The translations under genes and the position numbers were made by a program. Under the pieces are notes generated by a model. The model made no database searches. It saw only the letters and a list, made by a program, of their open reading frames with translations, and was not told where the DNA came from. A stretch of 64,000 nucleotides of DNA from JAEZAF01 sp964395665 (lineage in GTDB: Bacteria; Chloroflexota; Anaerolineae; Aggregatilineales; Phototrophicaceae). The stretch's first letter is position 1. Each line of letters starts with the position of its first letter. Positions 17,288 through 25,100 of this stretch are shown in pieces. Location of the stretch: contig CAYNDH010000002.1 of NCBI GenBank assembly GCA_964395665.1, positions 1-64,000 of the forward strand, written 5' to 3'.

Positions 17288-17317
17288 GATATGCCGTGTC
17301 TGAGTGCGCGGCATATC
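17288..17317 (+). promoter_or_regulatory. Intercistronic hairpin between sufB and sufD
   Basis: A 9-bp perfect stem (GATATGCCG/CGGCATATC) with a 12-nt loop lies in the sufB-sufD spacer and lacks a T-run. It looks like an mRNA stability or processing hairpin rather than a terminator. Confidence 0.4.
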
Positions 17318-17367
17318 TGTATTACACAGAATCATCAATGCCGCAGACCGGCAAGGAGTGATGAACA

Positions 17368-18699
17368 TTGGTTGTCATTAAAAGAAAGGCAGGCGCGACT
17401 GAGCCGGTGTTTTCGGCTGCCGATGTCGAAGCCCTGAGTAATGCCAATAATGAACCGCAGTGGCTGCGCGAGATGCGCCGTTCTGCGTGGGAACTGTATG
17501 AGACAGTGCCGATGCCAACCGTCAAGGATGAGGACTGGCGTCGTACGGATTACCGCAGCATCCACTGGGATGAAGCCAGCAAACGAGTTGAAGCCAACGG
17601 CGCGACCTTGCAGTCAGTGCCCGAAGAGAACCGCCAGCCGCTGGTAGGCTCCGAAGGTGGGACGCTGATATTCGTTGATGGTAAGGTCGTCGAATATCAG
17701 ATGGCGGATGAGCTTCGCGAGCAGGGGATCATCTTCACCGATCTGCTGACCGCAGCGACTGAGCATGAGGATCTGGTCCGCCAGTACCTGATGACGCAGG
17801 CCGTGAAGCCGACCGATGGCAAGTTCGCCGCGCTGAACGCCGCGCTGTGGACACATGGCCTGTTCGTCTACGTACCGCGTGATCAGGTTGCGGAACTGCC
17901 GCTGCATGTCGTGATGTACAACAGCCACGACGGGGCCAGCATGGGGCATGTACTCGTCGTGCTGGAAGAAAACGCGCAGGCGACGATTCAGGTCGAATAT
18001 GCTTCGGCAGAAGGAAAGTCACACTCGGCTTATATCGGCGCGACTGAACTGCTGGTGGGGGATAATGCGAACCTGCGTTATGTCTCACTTCAGGACTGGA
18101 ACCGCGAAACCTACGAATTCAGCCATCAGCGCGGGCGTGTCGGTCAGGATGCACATCTTGACTGGATCCTTGGCGTGATGGGTACTCGGCTGACCAAGGC
18201 TTATATCGAACTCGAAGCGGATGGGAAGGGCGCATTTGGCCGTATCTCTGGCTTCTTCTTTGCGGATAAGAACCAGCACTTCGACCTTGATACACAGCAG
18301 AATCACAATGCGCCGCTGACGGTCACGGACCTGCTCTTTAAGGGGGCGGCCAAGGATCAGGCGCGCACGGTCTGGCAGGGGATGATTAAATCCCTGCCCA
18401 AGATGCAGAAGATCGACGGCTATCAGGTCAACCGTAATCTTGTGCTGAGTGATAATGCCCGGATGGACGGCATCCCCGGCCTTGAGATCGAAGCGGATGA
18501 TGTGAAATGCAGCCATGCCGCGACCTTCGGCACGCTGGAAGAGGAACCGATCCACTATCTGATGAGCCGTGGTATCCCGCGCAATCAGGCGGAACTGATG
18601 GTGATCGACGGCTTCTTTGATGAGCTGTTACAGCGTGTGCCGTTCGAACTGGTGCGCGACCGTCTGATGGCCGCTATCGAAGAAAAGATTGTCGGCTAG
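17368..18699 (+). CDS. sufD: SufD Fe-S assembly subunit
   Basis: A 443-residue SufB/D-family protein. It has the SufD-style N-terminus (EPQWLREMRRSAWELYETVP), a WRRTDYR segment, a beta-helix core (FVYVPRDQVAELPLHVVMYN) and the family C-terminus YLMSRGIPRNQAELMVIDGF. The start is a TTG with AAGGAG nine bases upstream; a nearer ATG at 17361 opens only six codons. It forms the SufBC2D complex with its two upstream neighbours. The usual next genes, sufS and sufU, are absent, and a terminator follows at 18757. Confidence 0.95.
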   Translation: MVVIKRKAGATEPVFSAADVEALSNANNEPQWLREMRRSAWELYETVPMPTVKDEDWRRTDYRSIHWDEASKRVEANGATLQSVPEENRQPLVGSEGGTLIFVDGKVVEYQMADELREQGIIFTDLLTAATEHEDLVRQYLMTQAVKPTDGKFAALNAALWTHGLFVYVPRDQVAELPLHVVMYNSHDGASMGHVLVVLEENAQATIQVEYASAEGKSHSAYIGATELLVGDNANLRYVSLQDWNRETYEFSHQRGRVGQDAHLDWILGVMGTRLTKAYIELEADGKGAFGRISGFFFADKNQHFDLDTQQNHNAPLTVTDLLFKGAAKDQARTVWQGMIKSLPKMQKIDGYQVNRNLVLSDNARMDGIPGLEIEADDVKCSHAATFGTLEEEPIHYLMSRGIPRNQAELMVIDGFFDELLQRVPFELVRDRLMAAIEEKIVG

Positions 18700-18756
18700 C
18701 TGGTGCTGTCGCAGCCACGAAGCCGCAGCATTCGCTGATCTTCATATCGTGTGGTA

Positions 18757-18797
18757 GAAAAGAGACGTGCTGCTGAAGAAGCCGCGTCTCTTTTTTT
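18757..18797 (+). terminator. Terminator of the sufCBD operon
   Basis: The stem AAAAGAGACG/CGTCTCTTTT with a GC-containing loop is followed by a run of seven T's. It lies 58 bases after sufD. Confidence 0.88.
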
Positions 18798-18850
18798 GTC
18801 AGTTATCACTTGAACAGAGCGGAAACAACACCGAAAGCGGAGAGTGTAAA

Positions 18851-19183
18851 ATGAGCGATGCCGAATTCGTGACCGTGGCCGAGATCGATGAAATCCAGCC
18901 CGGTGAACGTATGATTGTGGAAATAGATGGCAAGTGGATTGTTATTTTAAACGTGGATGGGACTTTTTACGCGATTGCCGACCTGTGCAGCCATGATGAT
19001 GGCCCGCTGTCAGAGGGTGAGCTGTTCGGCTGCGAGATCGAATGCCCCCGGCACGGTGCGCGCTTCGATATTCGCAATGGTAAGGTCCTTTCTCCGCCTG
19101 CACTGGTGGACATCCCGGCGTATGATGTGCGTGTCGAGCAGAATGAACTTCAGATTTCCCGCAAGAGCCGCCCAAAATCCTGA
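18851..19183 (+). CDS. Rieske [2Fe-2S] ferredoxin-like protein
   Basis: A 110-residue soluble Rieske protein of the NirD/biphenyl-dioxygenase-ferredoxin type. Cluster ligands are C46-S-H48 and C65-P-R-H68, with a 16-residue spacer between them. The C-terminus is a typical ISRKSRPKS tail. The start at 18851 is supported by GGAG 8 bases upstream; an earlier in-frame ATG at 18767 lies inside the suf terminator. It is found just after sufCBD in this and similar gene neighbourhoods and may carry electrons for a redox step there, but its partner is unknown. The GDPD gene follows after 9 bases. Confidence 0.92.
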   Translation: MSDAEFVTVAEIDEIQPGERMIVEIDGKWIVILNVDGTFYAIADLCSHDDGPLSEGELFGCEIECPRHGARFDIRNGKVLSPPALVDIPAYDVRVEQNELQISRKSRPKS

Positions 19184-19192
19184 GGTGTCACT

Positions 19193-19936
19193 ATGCTGAT
19201 GCAGTCATCCGAAACGCTGATCTTTGGTCATCGCGGTGCCAGCGCTGATGCGCCACAGAATACACTGCCCGCTTTTCAGCTTGCGATGGAGCAGGGGGCG
19301 GCGGGAATAGAGCTGGATGTGCATCTGACTGCGGATGGTCAGGTGGTCGTGATCCATGATTTTACGGTCGAGCGCACCACCAATGGCAGCGGCAGCGTGG
19401 CCGAGATGACGCTTGACCAGATCAGGGCGCTGGATGCCGGATTATGGTTTGGCGAAGCCTGTCGCGGTGTGCAGGTCCCGACACTGCGCGAAGTGTTTGA
19501 ACTGCTGGAAGGCAGGCTGCTGATCAATATCGAGATCAAGGCGGCGACTGACGGGATCGAACTGGCGACGGCGGCGCTGATCCGGCAGTATGATCTGGTG
19601 GAAAAGGTGATTATCTCATCGTTCGATCACCTGATTTTACAGCGTTTTCAGCGTGTCATGCCGGAAGCCGCGACCGGCTGGCTGTATTCCGCGATGACTG
19701 CCGGTGATGTTGAAGGCATCCTCAATGACCTGAAGGTTGAGGCGGTCCATCCACATTATGAGCACATCAACAGCGATTATATGAACTGGGCACGTGAGCG
19801 CGGGTATTGTGTCAACACATGGACGGTGAATGATCCACAGCAGGCGCTACAGCTTCGTGATCTGGGTGTGAATGTTATCATCACGGATCAGCCAGCGCTG
19901 CTGCTGGACGCACTTAAGGCGAAACCGTCCACATGA
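19193..19936 (+). CDS. Glycerophosphodiester phosphodiesterase
   Basis: A 247-residue GDPD-family TIM-barrel enzyme. Catalytic residues are visible: H13-R14 in GHRGASADAPQNT, E40 and D42 in IELDVH, and H55 in VIHDFTVERTT. Later barrel motifs are INIEIKA and VNTWTVNDPQQ. The family splits glycerophosphodiesters into glycerol-3-phosphate and an alcohol. No signal peptide is seen, so it should be cytoplasmic. An AGGTG lies upstream of the ATG. The gene overlaps the following methyltransferase start by 4 bases, which suggests translational coupling. Confidence 0.93.
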   Translation: MLMQSSETLIFGHRGASADAPQNTLPAFQLAMEQGAAGIELDVHLTADGQVVVIHDFTVERTTNGSGSVAEMTLDQIRALDAGLWFGEACRGVQVPTLREVFELLEGRLLINIEIKAATDGIELATAALIRQYDLVEKVIISSFDHLILQRFQRVMPEAATGWLYSAMTAGDVEGILNDLKVEAVHPHYEHINSDYMNWARERGYCVNTWTVNDPQQALQLRDLGVNVIITDQPALLLDALKAKPST

Positions 19937-20655
19937 TGGCGGTGCTTCAGAACGCCTGGCGGCGGGTGGTGCAGTTTGGATTCCGCCTGCTCTATAACGA
20001 ACTGGCGTTCATCTATGACTGGGTGAGCCGGATTGTCTCGCTGGGACAGTGGAAGTGCTGGCAGCGTGCGGTCTTTCGCTTCATCGGTGAAGAGCGCAGT
20101 CAATCGATTCTCGAACTGGCGCACGGCACAGGAGATCTTCAACTTGACCTGTATGAGCGCGGCTTTCAGGATGTGATCGGTGCGGACCTTTCACCTGCCA
20201 TGGGATCGATTGCCAGCCGCAAGCTGCATGCAGCCGGTATCACACCGCGCCTTGTGCGCTGCCGGGCGCAGGCGCTTCCGTTTGCCTCTCGCCGGTTCGA
20301 TACACTGCTCTGCACCTTTCCGACGCCGTTCATCTTCGAAGCAGAAACGCTGCGTGAAGTCCAGCGCGTGCTGCGAGACGGCGGTCAGATGGTGATCGTG
20401 CTGAATGGGATGTTTACCACGGGCGGCCTGCGTGTCCGTTTGCTGGAATGGCTGTATCGTATCACCGGCCAGCGCGGACAGGGCAGGCAGGCTGTCGAAC
20501 CTTCCAGCGGAGAATCACCGCTGCCGCAGTATCAGCACTTACTGGATCACATGGCCGGGTTTGGCTTCACCGTCCGGCTGGAGCGTGTGCCATGCCTCCG
20601 CAGTGAAGCGCATGTGATCGTGGCGGTGGTGAACCGGGAACAGGGCGAAATTTAG
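19933..20655 (+). CDS. Class I SAM-dependent methyltransferase
   Basis: A 240-residue protein with motif I LELAHGTGDLQLDL at about residues 60-73, then GADLSPAMGSIA and a post-I region (RAQALPFASRRFDTLLCTF). This is a UbiE-like methyltransferase fold. The usual motif II acid is retained. The substrate is unknown; coupling to a GDPD gene hints at lipid or head-group chemistry. It begins inside the GDPD stop codon region. A second ATG three bases later is an equally possible start. Confidence 0.85.
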   Translation: MMAVLQNAWRRVVQFGFRLLYNELAFIYDWVSRIVSLGQWKCWQRAVFRFIGEERSQSILELAHGTGDLQLDLYERGFQDVIGADLSPAMGSIASRKLHAAGITPRLVRCRAQALPFASRRFDTLLCTFPTPFIFEAETLREVQRVLRDGGQMVIVLNGMFTTGGLRVRLLEWLYRITGQRGQGRQAVEPSSGESPLPQYQHLLDHMAGFGFTVRLERVPCLRSEAHVIVAVVNREQGEI

Positions 20656-20734
20656 CAGCGCTTAATAAATCTCTTGCCTTGTTACTATATTGCGGTGTTT
20701 TACTACACAGTATTTCATGTAAGGAGTTCGTAAA

Positions 20735-21433
20735 ATGCCATTTGGCTTCTTTCAGTCTGACTATATGCTGCTGGTCTTCCTGCCCACGCTGATTCTGTCC
20801 GCCGTGGCGCAGTTGTTTGTCCGCAGTGCTTATAGTAAATGGAGCAATACGCGCAATTCCCGTGGTCTGACCGGCCCGCAGGTCGCGCAGGCGATCATCG
20901 GTTCGAACAGCGAACTGAACGCCGTCCGACTTGAAGGGACACCGGGCCAGCTCACCGATCACTTTGATCCCGGTGCCAATGTCGTCCGGCTTTCTGAAGG
21001 CGTGGCGACGCTGCCGTCGGTTGCTTCGATGGCGATTGTCGCGCATGAACTGGGACATGCGCAGCAGTATGCAGAAAAATCACTGCTGATCGCCGCGCGC
21101 AGCTTTTTGCTGCCTGCCGTGCGCTTCAGCCCAACGGTCTCCTATTTCCTGATCATGGTAGGGCTGTTTACCGGCGCAACCGGGATGCTGGAACTTGGGA
21201 TTCTCTTTTTCGGTGTAACCGTGGTCTTTATGCTGCTGACCCTGCCGGTCGAGATCGATGCCAGTATGCGTGGGCTGCGTCTGCTGCGGAGCAGCGGCGT
21301 GATGGGAACTGAAGAGGATACAAGTGGGGCGCGTCAGATGCTGACGGCGGCTGCGATGACCTATCTGGCGGCAGCAGTGACGGCGGTGCTTCAGCTTCTG
21401 TATTATCTCAGTCTGGCACAGCGCCGGAATTAG
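20735..21433 (+). CDS. YugP-like membrane zinc metallopeptidase
   Basis: A 232-residue membrane protein of the YugP/DUF2268-like neutral zinc peptidase family. An N-terminal helix lies at about residues 8-28, the HELGH zinc motif (preceded by VA) is at 104-108, and helices follow at about 125-170 and 205-225. The conserved DHFDPGANVVRLSEGV segment precedes the motif. The family is conserved in many bacteria and its natural substrate is poorly known. An AAGGAG lies 9-10 bases before the ATG. It is a separate unit, ended by the hairpin at 21472. Confidence 0.9.
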   Translation: MPFGFFQSDYMLLVFLPTLILSAVAQLFVRSAYSKWSNTRNSRGLTGPQVAQAIIGSNSELNAVRLEGTPGQLTDHFDPGANVVRLSEGVATLPSVASMAIVAHELGHAQQYAEKSLLIAARSFLLPAVRFSPTVSYFLIMVGLFTGATGMLELGILFFGVTVVFMLLTLPVEIDASMRGLRLLRSSGVMGTEEDTSGARQMLTAAAMTYLAAAVTAVLQLLYYLSLAQRRN

Positions 21434-21471
21434 TAAATCAGCGGTCAACCGACAGTGACGAGCAGGTCTGC

Positions 21472-21494
21472 AAGAGGAGTCTAAGGCTCCTCTT
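21472..21494. terminator. Bidirectional hairpin terminator
   Basis: An 8-bp stem (AAGAGGAG/CTCCTCTT) with a 7-nt loop followed by TTTATTTATT on the plus strand. It serves the peptidase gene and overlaps the end of the convergent response-regulator gene. Confidence 0.7.
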
Positions 21495-21880
21495 TATTTA
21501 TTGTCGCGGTCAGCCTGCGATCCCAGAAACATTTCAACCGTCGTGGTCAGTTCGGTCCGGCTGACGGGTTTGGCGATGTAGCCTTCGCAGCCCATGCTTA
21601 GCAGGCGTTCGCGATCCCCATGCATGGCGTTGGCTGTCAGCGCGATAATCGGGATGTGTTTCAGGCGATCATCCGATTTTACGGCGCGGGCCACCTCTGT
21701 ACCGTCGATGTCAGGCAGATTAATATCGAGCAGGATCAGATCGGGGACCTGTTCCTCTATCAGTGCCAGACCATCTTTTCCCGTCTGTGCTTCGAAGACG
21801 TCATACCCGGTATGACTCAACATACGCTTAATAAGCCGTAAATTCTGTGGGTTATCCTCAATATAGACAATTTTCGTCAT
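21494..21880 (-). CDS. CheY-like single-domain response regulator
   Basis: A 128-residue receiver domain with no output domain. The acid pair is E8-D9, the phosphoacceptor D52 (ILLDINLPDIDG), the switch T82 and the conserved K104 (YIAKPVSRTEL). This style is common in Chloroflexota and Bacteroidota as the third step of phosphorelays. No kinase gene is adjacent; its partner must lie elsewhere, and the kinase-like protein at 4037 lacks its His. The gene is divergent from the RND transporter gene. Confidence 0.93.
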   Translation of the reverse strand: MTKIVYIEDNPQNLRLIKRMLSHTGYDVFEAQTGKDGLALIEEQVPDLILLDINLPDIDGTEVARAVKSDDRLKHIPIIALTANAMHGDRERLLSMGCEGYIAKPVSRTELTTTVEMFLGSQADRDNK

Positions 21881-22000
21881 TTACTGTCACTTTATGGCAT
21901 GAAGCAGGTGAGGGCATGTTTCTCTATTCTACTCCAAACTACCCGTGTATGTGTGTTACAAAGTTGGTCTTGCGTTAAGGATTGCAGCCTAAAAGCGGTA

Positions 22001-22029
22001 TTTAGTTTGTGACAACTTGCACTTATAAT
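22001..22029 (+). promoter_or_regulatory. Candidate promoter for the RND transporter gene
   Basis: A perfect TATAAT (22024-22029) lies 75 bases before the start at 22104. The sequence 17 bases upstream (TTTAGT) matches the -35 consensus only partly. Confidence 0.35.
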
Positions 22030-22103
22030 GAATTGTATGAACCCAACCTGTTATTGTTAGCCCATAATGTCATCAACGTCATCCACAAAGGAATCTCATC
22101 TCA

Positions 22104-25100
22104 ATGCGTGCATTCTTTAATGCGTTAACGACGCTCTCGCTCAGATTCAGAGCATTTACACTGCTGCTGGTCGTACTTGTCCTCATCTTTGGTGGGGTCG
22201 CTGTGACGCAGTTAAATCAGGAACTGCTGCCCCCGATTGAATTTCCGCAGACGATCATCCTTGCTCAGGTCTCTGGGATGAGCAGTGAGCAGGTGCTGAA
22301 CGTCGTCACCAACCGTCTGGAGAATGCACTCAACGAGATTGAGGCGATCGCCAATCTGGAGACCACCACAACCGGCGCATTTGGGGCGGTGATCATCGCC
22401 CGTAACGAATTCGGTGTCAATCAGGATCGCCTGCTGGACGAGATCCGCACGGTGATTGACAGCGTCTGGCTGCCGCTGCGCCGGATCACACCGCCGCAGG
22501 GCGAAGCGGGTGACGCCTTCGCCATCCGGCTGCTGGGCGATCTGACGCCGGAGGCCATGATCTATCTGGCGCAGCAGGACTCGAATTTCCTGTTCCAGCT
22601 TTCGCCTGAAGTATGGACCGCGTTACCGGATGAGACCGTGCGTGTGATGCTGGCGTATCTGGCGGATCAGACCGCCGCCACTGGCGCGAATGCCCTTCAG
22701 AGCCTTGTTGCACAGGAAATTGTCCCGCAGCTTGAACGGTTGGAACTTGTCTCGAATGTCGATGTGAGCGGCGGACAGGCGCTGCCGGGTGAAGAAGGGG
22801 CGAGCCAGATCGCTGATGAGCAGACCAGCACCGAAAGCCTGCTGTTTCAGCTTTCACCTGAAGTCTGGGGCATCGTCGCGCCGAAGGCCGGCGTTGGCGC
22901 ACTGGATCAGGCCGCTGTCGATGCACTGGACGCCATTGAGTATGCTGTCCCTGAAGAAGCGCCTGAACTGCCTGCAAGCTGGCAGATGGATCGCTTTGCA
23001 ACAGCAGATGATCTGCTGGAAATCCGCTCGCTGACGGTGACTGCGGCAGGGATTCTGAATAACTTCCCGGAAGCTGGCGAGATTGTCGGCCCGTTGGGGA
23101 TGACCGATGACCTGACGCCTGAAGATGTGCAGCAGCTTCTCGCGATTGAGCCGACGCTGGTCGAATATCTTGAAGCCGATCAGCTTGTCGCGCTGGAACC
23201 GGAAGTTTTCGCGATCCTGCCCGATGAATTTGTCGATAATCTGGACGGATTCACCCGTGATGAACTGGCCGCTGCTGCCCTTGCCGAGAGCGTAACAGGG
23301 GAGGAAGCAGCCCATGCGCCGGTATCGCTGCCGTCGCCGTGGCGGATTTCACCGCCGACTCTGATTACTTTCAGCCTTGATCAGCTTCCACTGGCGACCT
23401 TCAGCGTCTCCACTGTGGAGGATGCCGCAGTGGTGGTTCCGGAAGTTTCTACCGAGACGCCTGAAGAAGAGACAACCGCCCCGACCACGGATGAGGGGCA
23501 GACTGATGCGGGTGATGCGGCTGCACAGGAGATCCCTGAAGGGCCAGCGCTGCCATTCCTGTTTTCAGCCATGGGCGGCCTGCTCGGTATCGAGCTGAAT
23601 ACCGCCGATGACCTGATCAATGTGCAGCTTCCGGAAGAGATGGCGGCGCAGTTCGGGGCATCCAGCCTGCGCGCTGCGGATCTGTTCAACTTCATGATCC
23701 TGCTCGGCAATCCCGATGAACTGCCTGCCGGGATTGAAATCCCCGCGATCCCGATTAACCCGGCGGCGCTGATTGGTGCACTTAGCCCGGATGCGGTGAT
23801 GTTTATTGCCGAGTATGATCCGACCTTCCTGCCGAGCCTTTCCGATGAAGTGTACAACGCCTTCTCCGATACGGTGCTTTCAGAGCCGGAAGTGGCGCCG
23901 CTGCTGGCCGATGTCTGGAATGCACTGGCACAGCAGCCGCAGTTCACAGATACCACGCTTCAAAATGCGGCTGATCTGCTGGCGGTTGGAAATGGCAGCG
24001 CGGCAAGCGTGTTGAATACGATCAATACGGCGGTTCCTGAGCGGTTCGCCGGGTATGAAGTCCGCCTGTTCGACAGTCTGTCTCCTGCGACGTTGCGCTA
24101 CATCGCCATTCAGGAACCGGACTTTTATCAGACAGTGGATGCCGATGTGCTCCAGAAACTGTCTGCTGAAGCGATTGCGACCATCCCGCAGGATGTGCTG
24201 GATGAACTGGACACCGAAACCGCCGCACGGCTGACAGCGATTGCGTCCGGTGAGCAAAACTCGGCCTTTGCCGATTTGCAGGAACTGTATGCGACGGATG
24301 TGCTGCCGGCTGATCCGAATGCGCCAGCACTGAACGCCGACTGGCAGTTCATCGGTGATTTCATTGGCGTCGAACTGGATACTGCGGATGACTTCTCGCG
24401 CTTCTTCCCGGATACCGCGACTTTCCTGAATAACATCTTTGATTCGGCACAGGGGGCCAGCTTTGCGCCGCCGCTGTTTGGTGGTTTGAGTGCGGAAGCG
24501 CTGGCGTATATGGTGGAGCAGTCGCCGAATCTGCTGTCCGAACTGCGGGTGGAAGCGCTGCGCCTGCTGAATCCGGATGTGCTGGCGACGCTTCCGACAG
24601 AAGTACAGGAACGCGCCGTCTCTGGTGGTGAAGCCTTTATCCCGACCAATACCGTAACTCGTGCTAATGGTGAACCCAGCCTGACGCTGACCGTCAATAA
24701 GGTAACTGGCGCGAATACCGTCAACGCCTATCATGCGGTTGAAGAAGCCATGCGTGAAATTCAGGCACGTGATCCGAACCTGCGTGTCAGCGTGGTCTTC
24801 GAACAGGCCAGCTTTATCGAAGAGTCGATCAACGGTGTGGCGCGTGAAGGTACACTTGGCGCACTGTTCGCGATGATCGTTATTCTGGTGTTCCTGAGCG
24901 TCGGCAACTGGGAGCGCCCATCACGGCGGGTGGTCGGTATCATCCTGCTGGTGGCCTCTGCTGTGCTGCTCGGGCTGCTGCTGTCGAATGAGGCGGCGGT
25001 TCAGGGTGTCGGCATTGGTGAGGTCTTCGGCGATCTGTCTGAAAACGCGCTGATCGCGACGGTGCTGCTTGGTATCAGTGTGATTGCCGGTCTGCTGATC

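Noticed and set aside
23880..24734. A 284-residue antisense frame in the RND insertion
   Set aside because: The forward frame is continuous with the RND protein and has its repeats; the antisense frame has none.
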